NCBI RefSeq assembly: GCF_021800405.1
Contig: NZ_CP084550.1
Coordinates: 1,612,001-1,676,000 of the forward strand
Length of the DNA: 64,000 bases
Origin: Arthrobacter sp. FW306-07-I
GTDB lineage: Bacteria; Actinomycetota; Actinomycetes; Actinomycetales; Micrococcaceae
Direction: 5' to 3'
Shown: in pieces, positions 33,982-43,961 of the stretch
Layout of the letters: each line of letters starts with the position of its first letter
How positions within the stretch are numbered: position 1 is the stretch's first letter
The notes under the pieces: model-generated
What the model was told of the DNA's origin: nothing
What the model saw: the letters and a program-made list of their open reading frames with translations, nothing else
The model's database searches: none
Position numbers and translations under genes: made by a program

Positions 33982-35037
33982 ATGGCGGCAGCCCCGGATC
34001 GTGCAAAAGCGCTGGAAGCAGCGCTTGCCCAGATTGACAAGCAGTTCGGCAAGGGCTCGGTCATGCGCCTGGGCGACGAAGTCCGTGCCCCGATCGAAGT
34101 CATCCCCACCGGCTCCATCGCACTGGACGTCGCCCTTGGCATTGGCGGGCTCCCGCGCGGCCGCGTCATCGAGATCTACGGCCCTGAGTCCTCCGGTAAG
34201 ACCACCGTCGCCCTGCACGCCGTGGCAAATGCGCAGCGCGCCGGCGGCATCGCGGCCTTCATCGACGCCGAACACGCCCTGGATCCTGACTACGCCGCCA
34301 AACTCGGAGTGGACACGGACGCCCTCCTCGTCTCCCAGCCGGACACCGGTGAACAGGCCCTGGAAATCATGGACATGCTGGTGGGCTCCGGATCGCTGGA
34401 CGTCATCGTCATCGACTCCGTTGCCGCCCTGGTGCCGCGCGCCGAAATCGAAGGCGACATGGGCGACAGCCACGTAGGCCTCCAGGCACGCCTCATGAGC
34501 CAGGCCCTGCGTAAGATCACCGGCCGCCTGAGCCAGACCAAGACCACCGCCATCTTCATCAACCAGTTGCGTGAAAAGATCGGCGTCTTCTTCGGTTCCC
34601 CCGAAACCACTACCGGTGGTAAAGCCCTGAAGTTCTACGCTTCGATCCGTATCGACGTCCGCCGGATCCAGACCCTCAAGGAAGGCGCCGATTCCGTCGG
34701 CAACCGGACCAAGGCCAAGATCGTCAAGAACAAGATGGCCCCGCCGTTCAAGGTTGCGGAGTTCGACATCATCTACGGCCAGGGCATCTCCCGCGAGGGC
34801 GGCATCATCGACATGGGCGTGGAGCACGGCATCATCAAGAAGTCCGGCTCCTGGTTCACCTATGACGGCGACCAGCTGGGCCAGGGCATGGAGAACTCGC
34901 GCCGGTTCCTGCGCGATAATCCTGAGCTCGCCGCCGAACTCGAACGCCTCATCAAGGAAAAGCTCGGTGTCGGGGTCAAGCCCGCCGAAGACGACTCCAA
35001 GGATGCACCGAAGCTGAAAGCCGTCGACGGGTTCTAG
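33982..35037 (+). CDS. recA: Recombinase RecA
   Basis: 351 aa. It drives homologous recombination and stimulates LexA self-cleavage. Walker A GPESSGKT is at 67-74, followed by the [20 protein letters not shown] block, loop L1 [17 protein letters not shown] and loop L2 [20 protein letters not shown]. The start [12 protein letters not shown] at 33982 is preceded by AGAGGTG. An in-frame ATG at 33925 would add 19 residues not found in other RecA proteins. recX follows after 3 bases. Confidence 0.97.
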   Translation: MAAAPDRAKALEAALAQIDKQFGKGSVMRLGDEVRAPIEVIPTGSIALDVALGIGGLPRGRVIEIYGPESSGKTTVALHAVANAQRAGGIAAFIDAEHALDPDYAAKLGVDTDALLVSQPDTGEQALEIMDMLVGSGSLDVIVIDSVAALVPRAEIEGDMGDSHVGLQARLMSQALRKITGRLSQTKTTAIFINQLREKIGVFFGSPETTTGGKALKFYASIRIDVRRIQTLKEGADSVGNRTKAKIVKNKMAPPFKVAEFDIIYGQGISREGGIIDMGVEHGIIKKSGSWFTYDGDQLGQGMENSRRFLRDNPELAAELERLIKEKLGVGVKPAEDDSKDAPKLKAVDGF

Positions 35038-35040
35038 CCC

Positions 35041-35658
35041 TTGGCTGGATCACGCTCGCGGCGGTCCTCGTCCGGCGGCCCATTGCCTGGGCCGCCGGAC
35101 GACTTCGAGGTCCCTGAGGACCCGCAGTCCATTGACGCCGAACCGGACCCCTTCTCTGTCGCACAGGCCATCGTGTACCGGCAGCTCACTGCGGCGCCCA
35201 AGAGCAGGCTGCAGCTCGCCCGGAAACTGGCAGAACGGAATATCCCCGAGCACATTGCCGAAGCGGTGCTGGACAAGTTCCAGGAAGTACGCCTGATCAA
35301 CGATGCCGAATTTGCCGACATGTGGGTCAGGAGCCGATCCCAGTCCCGCAAGCTGGCCAAGGGTGCGCTGCGGCGTGAACTCGCGGAGAAAGGCATCGAC
35401 CAGGAAACCGCGGCCTCGGCCCTGGAGCAACTGACTGACGATGACGAGGAAGCCGCGGCCCGCGCCTTGGTTGAGCGCAAGCTCCGGCCCGCGACGGACG
35501 CCTCAGGCCCGGGGGAGCGGGACAAGGCGGTCCGGCGGCTGGCCTCCATGCTGGCCAGAAAGGGCTACCAGCCGTCCCAGGCGTTCCGGATCGTCAACGA
35601 GGTCCTCGATGCGCGGCAGGAAGCCGACGAAGGTCCGGTCCAAAGCCGGTACCCTTAA
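35041..35658 (+). CDS. recX: Regulatory protein RecX
   Basis: 205 aa. It binds inside the RecA filament and limits its activity. The acidic N-terminus of about 45 residues is followed by three-helix repeats (AAPKSRLQLARKLAERNIPE, then NDAEFADMWVRSRSQSRKLAKGALRRELAEKG, then AVRRLASMLARKGYQPSQAFRIV). It starts at TTG 35041, 3 bases after recA, so translation probably depends on recA. Confidence 0.92.
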   Translation: MAGSRSRRSSSGGPLPGPPDDFEVPEDPQSIDAEPDPFSVAQAIVYRQLTAAPKSRLQLARKLAERNIPEHIAEAVLDKFQEVRLINDAEFADMWVRSRSQSRKLAKGALRRELAEKGIDQETAASALEQLTDDDEEAAARALVERKLRPATDASGPGERDKAVRRLASMLARKGYQPSQAFRIVNEVLDARQEADEGPVQSRYP

Positions 35659-35664
35659 CGGGTG
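35650..35664 (+). promoter_or_regulatory. Leaderless promoter of miaB
   Basis: TACCCT (35650-35655), inside the end of recX, is followed by 6 bases and GTG (35662-35664). Confidence 0.5.
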
Positions 35665-37221
35665 AGTTTGACCATTCCTTCCCCCCAGCCCGGCGCCGCC
35701 CCTTCCGTCGACGCCGGGGCCGTTCCGCAGGCCGCAGCCCTGCAGCCACGCACCTACCAGGTCCGCACCTTCGGCTGCCAAATGAACGTCCACGATTCGG
35801 AGCGCATGGCCGGCATGCTCGAGGACGCGGGCTACGTCCCGGCGGAAGGCGACCAGGCCGACGTCGTGGTGTTCAACACGTGCGCGGTTCGGGAAAACGC
35901 TGACAACAAGCTTTACGGGAACCTGGGCATTCTCGCCCCGGTCAAGGCAGCCAACCCCGGCATGCAGATCGCCGTCGGCGGATGCCTGGCCCAGAAGGAC
36001 CGGGAGACCATCCTCAAGAAGGCGCCATGGGTGGATGCCGTCTTTGGCACCCACAACGTCGGCGCCCTGCCCGCCCTCCTGGACCGGGCGCGGCACAATA
36101 ATGAGGCGCAGCTGGAGATTCTCGAATCCTTGGACGTCTTCCCGTCCACACTGCCCACCAAACGCGACTCCGTTTACTCCGGCTGGGTGTCCATTTCCGT
36201 GGGATGCAACAACACCTGCACCTTTTGCATCGTGCCGGCGCTCCGCGGCAAGGAAAAAGACCGGCGGCCCGGGGACATCCTCGCTGAGATCCAGGCATTG
36301 GTGGACGACGGCGCCATCGAGGTGACCCTGCTCGGCCAGAACGTCAACTCCTACGGAGTGGAGTTCGGCGACCGCCAGGCCTTCTCCAAGCTGCTGCGCG
36401 CCTGCGGTGAAATCGAGGGCCTTGAACGGGTCCGCTTCACCAGCCCGCACCCGGCAGCATTCACCGACGACGTCATCGACGCCATGGCGGAGACGCACAA
36501 CGTGATGCCGCAGCTGCACATGCCGCTGCAGTCCGGCTCGGACCGCATCCTCAAAGCCATGAAGCGCTCCTACCGGTCCACCAAGTTCCTGGGCATCCTG
36601 GACAAGGTCCGGGAAAGGATTCCGCACGCAGCCATCTCCACGGACATCATCGTGGGGTTCCCCGGCGAGACTGAAGAGGACTTCCAGGCAACGCTGGACG
36701 TCGTGGAGCAGTCGCGCTTCGCCACTGCCTTCACGTTCCAGTATTCAAAGCGCCCGGGAACCCCCGCAGCCGACCTCCCCGACCAGTTGCCCAAGGCTGT
36801 GGTCCAGGAGCGCTTCGAACGGCTCACCGCCCTGCAGGACCGCATCGCCGCAGAGGAGAACCGGAAACAGCTGGGCCGGAGGCTCGAGGTCATGGTCACG
36901 GCGCAGTCCGGCCGCAAGTCGGAGGAGACCCACAGATTGTCCGGCCGCTCCCAGGACCAGCGGCTGGTGCATTTCTCGGTTCCCGAGGGTGCACCCGCTC
37001 CCCGACCGGGAGACCTGGTCACCGTTACCATCACCGAGGCGGCGGCGTTCCACCTGGTGGCCGATCCCACGCTCGAGGACTACAGCCTGCGCCGGTCCCG
37101 GGCAGGGGATGCCTGGGACAGGTCGCAGGCAGACTCCTGCGGAGCGCCGGCTCCCGGTTCCCCGCAGGGACGGAAGGGCGTCTCCCTCGGTATGCCCTCG
37201 CTGCCGCTGCGCACCCGCTGA
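35662..37221 (+). CDS. miaB: tRNA-2-methylthio-N6-dimethylallyladenosine synthase MiaB
   Basis: 519 aa radical SAM methylthiotransferase acting on A37 of tRNA. The UPF0004 domain cysteines are C39, C74 and C108. The radical SAM cluster is C182, C186 and C189 (GCNNTCTFC). [18 protein letters not shown] and [14 protein letters not shown] are typical, and a C-terminal TRAM domain follows ([10 protein letters not shown], then [16 protein letters not shown]). An extra tail of about 40 residues after TRAM is unusual. miaA follows after 3 bases, so both tRNA A37 modification enzymes are co-expressed. Confidence 0.95.
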   Translation: MSLTIPSPQPGAAPSVDAGAVPQAAALQPRTYQVRTFGCQMNVHDSERMAGMLEDAGYVPAEGDQADVVVFNTCAVRENADNKLYGNLGILAPVKAANPGMQIAVGGCLAQKDRETILKKAPWVDAVFGTHNVGALPALLDRARHNNEAQLEILESLDVFPSTLPTKRDSVYSGWVSISVGCNNTCTFCIVPALRGKEKDRRPGDILAEIQALVDDGAIEVTLLGQNVNSYGVEFGDRQAFSKLLRACGEIEGLERVRFTSPHPAAFTDDVIDAMAETHNVMPQLHMPLQSGSDRILKAMKRSYRSTKFLGILDKVRERIPHAAISTDIIVGFPGETEEDFQATLDVVEQSRFATAFTFQYSKRPGTPAADLPDQLPKAVVQERFERLTALQDRIAAEENRKQLGRRLEVMVTAQSGRKSEETHRLSGRSQDQRLVHFSVPEGAPAPRPGDLVTVTITEAAAFHLVADPTLEDYSLRRSRAGDAWDRSQADSCGAPAPGSPQGRKGVSLGMPSLPLRTR

Positions 37222-37224
37222 CAG

Positions 37225-38121
37225 GTGGCTGCCCCGCCCGTTATCGCCGTCGTCGGTCCCACCGGCTCCGGCAAGTCCGACCTTGCCGTCAGCCTTGCCC
37301 TGGAACTGGATGGCGAGGTCATCAACGCCGACGCCATGCAGTTCTACCGCGGCATGGACATCGGCACGGCAAAGATCACGGCGGATGAACGCAAAGGCGT
37401 TCCGCACCATCTCCTGGATATCCTGGACGTGACCCAGGAGGCCAGCGTCTCCGACTTCCAGCAGCAGGCCCGGGCGGCCATCGCGGACGTCCACGCCCGC
37501 GGCAAGCGCGCGATCCTGGCCGGCGGCTCCGGGCTGTACGTCCGCGCCGCCCTGGACGTCCTGGAGTTCCCGGGCACAGACCCAGCTGTGCGCGCCCGCC
37601 TGGAAGCGGAGCATACCCAGGTCGGAACGCAGGAGCTCCTGGCCCGACTGAAGAGCGTGGATCCGGTCTCCGCCGACAGGGTCTCGGATGCCCGGCGGAT
37701 CATTCGTGCGCTGGAGGTCCACGAGCTCACCGGGCGCCCTTTCAGTTCCTTCATGCCCCGCCGGGAGTACTACCAGCCGGCCGTCCAGGTGGGCCTTGGC
37801 GTAGACCGGGCGGTACTTCGTGAGCGCCTGGCAGAACGGGTGCACCGAATGGTGGACGCCGGCCTGCTCGAGGAGGTTCGGCGGCTCGACCCTTTGGGCC
37901 TGCGCCAGGGCAAGACCGCTTCCCGTGCACTGGGCTATTCGCAGTTTTTGCGGGTCATTGATGGCACCTCCGCCGTCGAGGATGCCGCGGAGGAAACCAT
38001 CGTGGCCACCCGCCAGTTCGCCCGGCGGCAATTGACTTGGTTCCGCGCCGATCCCCGGATCACGTGGCTGGACTGGCAGGATCCGGAGCTCGTGGGCAAG
38101 GCTGCGGAGCTGAGCCGCTAG
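37225..38121 (+). CDS. miaA: tRNA dimethylallyltransferase MiaA
   Basis: 298 aa. It adds a dimethylallyl group to A37 of tRNA, the substrate for MiaB. Walker A GPTGSGKS is at 11-18. [47 protein letters not shown] and [12 protein letters not shown] are family signatures. GTG start. The spacing of 3 bases from miaB shows an operon. Confidence 0.95.
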   Translation: MAAPPVIAVVGPTGSGKSDLAVSLALELDGEVINADAMQFYRGMDIGTAKITADERKGVPHHLLDILDVTQEASVSDFQQQARAAIADVHARGKRAILAGGSGLYVRAALDVLEFPGTDPAVRARLEAEHTQVGTQELLARLKSVDPVSADRVSDARRIIRALEVHELTGRPFSSFMPRREYYQPAVQVGLGVDRAVLRERLAERVHRMVDAGLLEEVRRLDPLGLRQGKTASRALGYSQFLRVIDGTSAVEDAAEETIVATRQFARRQLTWFRADPRITWLDWQDPELVGKAAELSR

Positions 38122-38222
38122 AAAAGGCGGGGCGAGCCTTGCGCTGACGGTACCTCCCCGCTGCTGCCGTTTAAGCACTGTGCTTTTAGGACCGTGGTTT
38201 CAGCACCAGACGTGTGCGCCGC

Positions 38223-38238
38223 TACGCTTGGGACCATG
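38223..38238 (+). promoter_or_regulatory. Leaderless promoter of dapF
   Basis: TACGCT (38223-38228) is followed by 7 bases and ATG (38236-38238). Confidence 0.55.
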
Positions 38239-39180
38239 AATGCAACCCCCGCAGAAACCTTCGGACCCGCCCTGCGCACACTGAGCGGGCTCCGCTTCTC
38301 CAAGGGGCATGGCACCGGTAATGACTTCGTCCTGGTCGCCGATCCCGACGGGACGCACGCCATCAGCGCGGACCAGTCCGCCGCGCTCTGCGACCGCCAC
38401 CGCGGCATTGGGGCGGATGGGCTGATCAGGGCGGTGCCGTCCCGGTTCCTGCCCGAAGGCCGTGAACTGCTAACCGATTCCCCGAACGCGGAATGGTTCA
38501 TGGACTACCGCAACGCGGACGGTTCGTTGTCCGAAATGTGCGGTAACGGGGTCCGGGTGTTCGTCCACTTCCTGCGCACCGAGGGCCTGATCGACCTGCC
38601 CGACGGCGGATCGCTCGCCATTGGCACGCGCGGCGGCGTGAAGACGGTGGTCCGCACCGGGGACGGGTACGCAGTGGACATGGGGCCGTGGGAGTTCATT
38701 TTCCCCGGGGAGGCCACTGCCAAGGCCATGGATTCGCTGGTCACCGCCGACGGGCTGGAAGTTGCGCGGCCCGCGTTGTCCGTGAGCATGGGGAATCCGC
38801 ACACGGTGGTTGCCCTCGCGGAACTTTCCGAACTGGCCGGCACCAGGCTCTTCACCGCGCCGAAGGTGGACCCCGTACCGCCGAACGGGACCAACGTGGA
38901 GTTCGTGGTTCCCGCGGAGCCGCTGGTCCATGAGGGAGTAGGTTCGGTGACCATGCGGGTGCATGAGCGCGGGGTGGGGGAGACCCAGTCCTGCGGGACG
39001 GGCGCCTGTGCTGCGGCCGTCGCCATCCGGCATTGGGCCGGGGCTGAAGCTCCCGATGCTTGGCGCGTCCACGTTCCCGGGGGTGTGGTGGGCGTGAAGT
39101 TCTTTGCCGGCCCCGGCGGCCACGAGCATGTGGAACTCAGCGGTCCCGCCGTTATTGTGGCGAGCGGGACACTTTCGTAA
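38236..39180 (+). CDS. dapF: Diaminopimelate epimerase
   Basis: 314 aa. It converts LL- to meso-diaminopimelate for peptidoglycan and lysine. The two catalytic cysteines are C102 in EMCGNGVR and C253 in [24 protein letters not shown] and [10 protein letters not shown] are also typical. The final 29 bases overlap the end of the convergent methyltransferase gene. Confidence 0.95.
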   Translation: MNATPAETFGPALRTLSGLRFSKGHGTGNDFVLVADPDGTHAISADQSAALCDRHRGIGADGLIRAVPSRFLPEGRELLTDSPNAEWFMDYRNADGSLSEMCGNGVRVFVHFLRTEGLIDLPDGGSLAIGTRGGVKTVVRTGDGYAVDMGPWEFIFPGEATAKAMDSLVTADGLEVARPALSVSMGNPHTVVALAELSELAGTRLFTAPKVDPVPPNGTNVEFVVPAEPLVHEGVGSVTMRVHERGVGETQSCGTGACAAAVAIRHWAGAEAPDAWRVHVPGGVVGVKFFAGPGGHEHVELSGPAVIVASGTLS

Positions 39181-39775
39181 CCTTGAGGATCCGGAAGGAC
39201 TTGGACGTTGACTCCCGCGTCACGGTGAAAGAATCGTCCAGCTCCGCCGCCAGCCAGCGCTGGAGCGAATCCGAACCCAGATTCTTCTGCACCACCAGCC
39301 ATGCCGTCCCGCCGTCAGCCAGGCGGGGCAGCCAGAGCTTGAGCAGGGCGTGCAGCTCGTCCTTGCCAATCCTGATCGGCGGATTGGACCAGATGGTGTC
39401 GAAGCGGACGCTGGGGTCCACCTCCTGCGGCGTGCTGGCGACGACGTTGGCCAGTCCCAACGCGGCGGCATTTTCGTTGGTCAGGGCGATGCAGCGTTCG
39501 TTGACGTCCACCGCGTAGACCTTGGACTGGGGAGCCAGCAGGGCCATGGTCAGTGCAACGGGACCCCAACCGCAGCCGATGTCCAGGAGGTTGCCCTGGG
39601 GGTTCGGATCAGGAACCTCGGCCAGGAGCACGGCAGTGCCCTTGTCGACCCCATCCGGACTGAAGATGCCTGTGGACGTGTGGAGCCTGCGCGGCCTCCC
39701 GGCCAGCTCAACCGTGAGCGGCTTGCGGGTGAAGGGACCGGCGGGGGACGTGCTGAAATAGTGTGCTGACTCCAT
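39152..39775 (-). CDS. Class I SAM-dependent methyltransferase (RsmC/RlmG-like)
   Basis: 207 aa. The SAM-binding motif [20 protein letters not shown], the acidic [10 protein letters not shown] and the catalytic N6/N2-methylase motif SNPPIR give the RsmC-type rRNA guanine-N2 methyltransferase fold. [15 protein letters not shown] at the N-terminus is family-typical in actinobacteria. The target RNA is not certain. Its 3' end overlaps dapF by 29 bases. Start 39775 follows a TACTCT -10 box at 8 bases. Confidence 0.88.
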   Translation of the reverse strand: MESAHYFSTSPAGPFTRKPLTVELAGRPRRLHTSTGIFSPDGVDKGTAVLLAEVPDPNPQGNLLDIGCGWGPVALTMALLAPQSKVYAVDVNERCIALTNENAAALGLANVVASTPQEVDPSVRFDTIWSNPPIRIGKDELHALLKLWLPRLADGGTAWLVVQKNLGSDSLQRWLAAELDDSFTVTRESTSKSFRILKVTKVSRSPQ

Positions 39776-39789
39776 AACTCGCCAGAGTA
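39773..39789 (-). promoter_or_regulatory. Candidate leaderless promoter of the methyltransferase gene
   Basis: On the minus strand TACTCT (39789-39784) is followed by 8 bases and ATG (39775-39773), slightly longer spacing than the others. Confidence 0.4.
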
Positions 39790-39834
39790 GTTCCCCTGGC
39801 AGCGTAAAGGGAAACTGTGCTGCGGCCCCTCTGC

Positions 39835-39850
39835 TACGCTTGAACGCATG
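39835..39850 (+). promoter_or_regulatory. Leaderless promoter of the hflX leader
   Basis: TACGCT (39835-39840) is followed by 7 bases and an ATG (39848-39850) that opens a six-codon ORF. This is the only convincing -10 box found before hflX. Confidence 0.5.
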
Positions 39851-39868
39851 TTCCTGATCTTCGAGTAG
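39848..39868 (+). CDS. Six-codon leader ORF (MFLIFE) upstream of hflX
   Basis: ATG to TAG, encoding MFLIFE. It begins exactly at the predicted 5' end of the hflX transcript and ends about 335 bases before the hflX start. Its tiny size and its position before a ribosome-rescue GTPase suggest a sensor of slow or inhibited translation rather than a working peptide. No protein evidence is possible from sequence alone. Confidence 0.35.
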   Translation: MFLIFE

Positions 39869-40202
39869 CCGGCATGGGCCATGCCCGTCCCGACCCCTGT
39901 CCTCCAGCGACAGTCCGTTCCGCAGCGACGCAGGCTCCACGCCTTCCGCTTGCGCGCCGGCCAGACCACTGGGTCTGCCCGGCCGCCGGACGATACCGAA
40001 CGTCAGCATCCCGCGCACGTCCCGCCACTCTCCGGCCTTTTCCGCCCTGCCGCCGTGTCAACGCGGCATTCCCAGCCCGGCATCGCAGCCGGTGCAGACC
40101 ACCAGGAGAACCATGACCGCAGGCCGTCAGCCCAGCGCGAATACTTTCCAACTTCCGCCCAATCAGCACTATTCTGGAATTGCCGAATCTTCAAAGGAGA
40201 CC
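39869..40202 (+). promoter_or_regulatory. Long hflX 5' leader
   Basis: About 330 bases without a supported gene. It contains CAGACC/GGTCTG (near 39962-39976) flanked by GGCC arms, and an ATG at 40113 with AGGAG before it that is in frame with hflX. A 150-codon open frame (39881-40333) overlaps the hflX start and looks like a composition artefact. Confidence 0.35.
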
Positions 40203-41783
40203 ATGACCAGCCAGCCCAATACCGGTTCCGATCCAGCCGCCCAGGACATGAGTCCGCAGGAGATCCAGGCTGTCATCGACCGGATCCTCGCCAAGGACGT
40301 ACCGGCCAAAAATGTCAGCACGCCCCGCGGTGAGGGCAGCGGAGATGGAAAAGCGGTGCTCGGCAGGGCACAGGCCATTTCCCGCCTGGACGAAGAGCAT
40401 TCAACCTACGACGGCGACCAGCAGGACCTTGAGGAGCGGCGCGCCCTGCGCCGGCGCGCAGGTCTGTCCACCGAGCTTGAGGACGTCACCGAGGTTGAGT
40501 ACCGCCAGCTGCGCCTGGAGCGCGTGGTCCTGGCCGGGCTCTGGTCCGAGGGCACCCTTGCCGACGCCGAAAACTCCCTGCGCGAGCTGGCCGCCCTTGC
40601 CGAGACTGCGGGCTCGGAGGTCCTCGACGGGCTGGTCCAGCGCCGCGACAAGCCGGACCCCGGAACCTTCCTGGGCTCGGGCAAGGCGCAGGAGCTGAAG
40701 GACATTGTGATATCCACAGGCGCGGATACCGTGGTGGTGGACGCCGAACTGGCACCTTCGCAGCGGCGCGCCCTGGAGGACATCGTCAAGGTCAAGGTCA
40801 TCGACCGGACCGCCCTGATCCTGGATATCTTCGCCCAGCATGCCAAGAGCCGCGAGGGCAAGGCGCAGGTGGAGCTCGCACAGCTGGAATACCTGCTTCC
40901 CCGCCTGCGTGGCTGGGGCGAGTCGATGTCCCGCCAGGCCGGTGGCCAGGTGGGTGGCGCCGCCGCCGGCATGGGCTCCCGTGGCCCCGGTGAAACCAAG
41001 ATCGAACTGGACCGGCGACGCATCCGTACCCGCATGGCCAAGCTGCGGCGCGAAATCGCCGCGATGAAGCCCGCGCGGGAGACCAAGCGGGCCAACCGCC
41101 GTCGTAATGAAGTGCCCTCCGTTGCCATCGCCGGGTACACCAACGCCGGCAAGTCGTCCCTGCTCAACCGGCTCACCGACGCCGGCGTCCTCGTGGAGAA
41201 CGCCCTGTTCGCCACCCTGGATCCCACCGTGCGCAAGGCGGAAACGGCCGATGGCCTGGGCTACACCTTGGCGGATACCGTGGGATTCGTCCGTTCGCTG
41301 CCAACCCAGCTGGTCGAGGCCTTCCGCTCCACGCTCGAGGAAGTGGCGGACGCCGACCTGATCCTGCACGTGGTGGACGCCTCGCACCCTGACCCGGAAG
41401 GCCAGATTGCTGCCGTCCGGAAGGTCTTCAGCGAAGTTGACGCCCGGAAGGTGCCGGAGATCATCGTGCTGAACAAGGCTGACGCCGCCGACCCCTTCGT
41501 AGTGGAGCGGCTGAGGCAGCGCGAACCGCGCCATGTGGTGGTCTCTGCCCGCACGGGCGAGGGGATCCCGGAACTGCTGAAGGTCATCAGCGAATCCATT
41601 CCCCGGCCTTCGGTCAAGATGGAATTGCTCATCCCGTACGAGCGCGGCGACCTGATCAGCAAGCTTCACGAGTCCGACGCCGAGATCCTCAGCCTGGACC
41701 ACGTGGAGGCCGGCACCAGGGCTGCCGTCATGGTCCGGGAGGGCCTGGCGTCCGAACTGGAACCCTTCACCGTCAATGGGTGA
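40203..41783 (+). CDS. hflX: Ribosome-associated GTPase HflX
   Basis: 526 aa. HflX splits stalled 70S ribosomes and can give resistance to some antibiotics that target the large subunit. The N-terminal domain (GSEVLDGLVQRRDKPDPGTF, then GSGKAQELKDIV), the helical linker LLPRLRGWGESMSRQAGGQ with SRGPGETKIELDRRRI, and the G domain (GYTNAGKSSLLNRLTDAGV, DTVGFVRSLPTQLVEAF, NKAD) are all present. Start 40203 has AAAGGAG; ATG 40113 with AGGAG is an alternative giving 556 aa. The helicase gene overlaps its end by 8 bases. Confidence 0.93.
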   Translation: MTSQPNTGSDPAAQDMSPQEIQAVIDRILAKDVPAKNVSTPRGEGSGDGKAVLGRAQAISRLDEEHSTYDGDQQDLEERRALRRRAGLSTELEDVTEVEYRQLRLERVVLAGLWSEGTLADAENSLRELAALAETAGSEVLDGLVQRRDKPDPGTFLGSGKAQELKDIVISTGADTVVVDAELAPSQRRALEDIVKVKVIDRTALILDIFAQHAKSREGKAQVELAQLEYLLPRLRGWGESMSRQAGGQVGGAAAGMGSRGPGETKIELDRRRIRTRMAKLRREIAAMKPARETKRANRRRNEVPSVAIAGYTNAGKSSLLNRLTDAGVLVENALFATLDPTVRKAETADGLGYTLADTVGFVRSLPTQLVEAFRSTLEEVADADLILHVVDASHPDPEGQIAAVRKVFSEVDARKVPEIIVLNKADAADPFVVERLRQREPRHVVVSARTGEGIPELLKVISESIPRPSVKMELLIPYERGDLISKLHESDAEILSLDHVEAGTRAAVMVREGLASELEPFTVNG

Positions 41784-43836
41784 CCCCGCGGCGGACGAAG
41801 CCGCGCAGACGGCCGGTGAGCAGTTCGTCATCGAACTGCTTGACCGGGCCGTCGCAGGCATGGGCGGTCAAAGCCGCACCGGACAGCATCAAATGGCCCT
41901 GCAGGTGGCCCGCGCCATCGAAACCGGCAACCACCTGCTGGTCCAGGCCGGCACCGGCACCGGTAAGTCGCTTGCCTACCTGGTGCCGCTGATCGCCCAT
42001 GCCCTGGAAAGCAACAAGCCTGCTTTGGTCTCCACAGCCACGCTTGCCCTGCAAACCCAGATCGTCGGCAGGGACCTGCCCCGTCTGCTGAAGAACATCA
42101 CCCCGGCACTGGAACGGCCCGTCAAGGTTGCCTTGGTCAAGGGCCGCTCCAACTACGTCTGCCGCCACAAGCTCGAAGGCGGTTTCCCCTCCGAAGAGCC
42201 CTCCGAAGGCCAGCTTTTCTCGCTTGGCGAGGACACCAGCGTGCCGCACTTCGCAGCGTCCGTGGGCGGCCCCTCGTCCCAGCTTGGTAAGGAAGTGGTC
42301 CGTCTCCGGGAGTGGGCGGAGAAAACGGCCACGGGTGACCGGGATGAACTGCTCCCGGGCGTGACCGACCGCGCCTGGCGGCAGGTCTCCGTGACGTCCA
42401 TGGAGTGCCTGGGTGCCCAGAAGTGCCCCATGGCTGCCGAGTGCTTCAGCGAGCTCGCCCGGCAGGACGCTGCCGAAGCGGACGTGGTGGTGACCAACCA
42501 CGCCATGCTCGCCGTCAGCGCATTCGAAGGACTTGCCGTCCTGCCCGAGTACGACGTCGTGGTGGTGGACGAAGCGCACGAACTCCAGGACCGGGTCACC
42601 GGAGCAGTGTCCGGCCAGCTGTCCGTCGCGATGGTCCACGCCGCCGCTGCCGGTGCCCGGAAACACACCGCCATCACCGTTGATGCCCTCAATGCCGCAG
42701 CGGCCAACCTTGAGCTGGCCCTCGCCGGCGCACCCAGCGGCCTGCTTCCTAACGGCCTGAACGATGAACAGCTGGACTGCGTGGACCAGCTCCGTGAGGC
42801 CTGCCGGGCTGCACTGTCCGATTCCAAAGGGGACAGCAACACCACTGCCGACGGCGGCCGGCAGCTGGCCAGGTCCCGCCTCATGCTCATCCTGGAACTG
42901 TGCGAGCGTCTGGTCGCCGCCAGGGAAAACCGGGAAGTCGTGTGGTTCTCCCGCGCCAGCACCTTTGACCCCGGCCAGGGCTACTCGCCGCCGGACGAGA
43001 CTGCGCCGGTGCTGATCAACATCGCCCCATTGTCCGTCGCCGGGCGGCTGCGGGAAGGGCTCTTTGCCGACCACACTGTCGTGCTGACTTCCGCCACCCT
43101 GGCCATCGGTTCCGCTTTTGAACCTGCTGCAGGAGGACTGGGCCTTCTTGGCGACGGCGCCCCCAGCTGGACCGGCGTGGACGTCGGCTCGCCCTTCGAC
43201 TACCCCAAGCAGGGCATCCTCTATGTGGCCGGGCACCTGCCCAAGCCCGGCCGCGGGGTGTCTCCGGAGGCTCTGGAGGAACTGGAAGCCCTGATTAAGG
43301 CGTCCGGCGGGGGAGCCCTTTGCCTGTTTTCCTCACGCCGGGCTGCCGAGGAGGCCGCAGACGCCCTGCGGCCCAAACTGGACGTGACCGTCCTGTGCCA
43401 AGGGGAGTCGACCATGACCGGCCTGGTCAAACAGTTCGCCGATGAGCCGGACACCTGCCTTTTCGGAACCATGTCCCTGTGGCAGGGAGTCGACGTGCCG
43501 GGCGGCTCCTGCCGGCTGGTGGTGATTGACCGTATTCCGTTCCCGCGGCCGGACGATCCACTGATGACGGCGCGTTCCCGGGCCGTGGCACAGGCCGGCG
43601 GCAACGGATTCATGTCCGTATCAGCCACCCACGCGGCCATCCGCCTGGCCCAGGGCGCCGGGCGGTTGATCAGGTCAACCGGGGATAAGGGCGTTGTGGC
43701 CGTGCTGGACTCCCGGTTGGCAACCGAGCGCTACGCCGGGTTCCTGCGGGCTGCCCTGCCGCCGTTTTGGGCCACCACGGACCGCAGCAAGGCGCTGGCA
43801 GCCCTCACCAGGCTGGGGGCGGACGCAGTCCGGTAG
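41776..43836 (+). CDS. DinG/XPD-type ATP-dependent DNA helicase
   Basis: 686 aa superfamily 2 helicase. Walker A QAGTGTGKS is near 58-65, the DEAH box is in VVVVDEAHEL, and four cysteines (NYVCRHKL, then MECLGAQKCPMAAECF) are placed like the XPD-type iron-sulfur cluster. C-terminal motifs include FGTMSLWQGVDVPGGSCRLVVIDRIPFPRP and RLAQGAGRLIRS. DinG relatives unwind R-loops and DNA forks after damage. It overlaps hflX by 8 bases. I see no SOS box before hflX. Confidence 0.9.
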   Translation: MGDPAADEAAQTAGEQFVIELLDRAVAGMGGQSRTGQHQMALQVARAIETGNHLLVQAGTGTGKSLAYLVPLIAHALESNKPALVSTATLALQTQIVGRDLPRLLKNITPALERPVKVALVKGRSNYVCRHKLEGGFPSEEPSEGQLFSLGEDTSVPHFAASVGGPSSQLGKEVVRLREWAEKTATGDRDELLPGVTDRAWRQVSVTSMECLGAQKCPMAAECFSELARQDAAEADVVVTNHAMLAVSAFEGLAVLPEYDVVVVDEAHELQDRVTGAVSGQLSVAMVHAAAAGARKHTAITVDALNAAAANLELALAGAPSGLLPNGLNDEQLDCVDQLREACRAALSDSKGDSNTTADGGRQLARSRLMLILELCERLVAARENREVVWFSRASTFDPGQGYSPPDETAPVLINIAPLSVAGRLREGLFADHTVVLTSATLAIGSAFEPAAGGLGLLGDGAPSWTGVDVGSPFDYPKQGILYVAGHLPKPGRGVSPEALEELEALIKASGGGALCLFSSRRAAEEAADALRPKLDVTVLCQGESTMTGLVKQFADEPDTCLFGTMSLWQGVDVPGGSCRLVVIDRIPFPRPDDPLMTARSRAVAQAGGNGFMSVSATHAAIRLAQGAGRLIRSTGDKGVVAVLDSRLATERYAGFLRAALPPFWATTDRSKALAALTRLGADAVR

Positions 43837-43859
43837 CCTCCTGACGACGCACCGCGGAG

Positions 43860-43886
43860 CTCCAGGGGCACAGCGCGCCCCTGGAG
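43860..43886. terminator. Stem-loop between the helicase gene and lexA
   Basis: CTCCAGGGGC (43860-43869) pairs with GCCCCTGGAG (43877-43886) around 7 bases, between two convergent genes. There is no clear T-tract. Confidence 0.6.
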
Positions 43887-43961
43887 TGCCTCCGCCGGGC
43901 CCAGGACGGCCCGGACGGATTCCTGCAGCGCGGGCCGGTGCTTGTGGCGGGAGGGAGCGCG

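Noticed and set aside
39881..40333. 150-codon frame in the hflX leader overlapping the hflX start
   Set aside because: No ribosome binding site, arginine/proline-rich shadow composition, and overlap with a conserved start.
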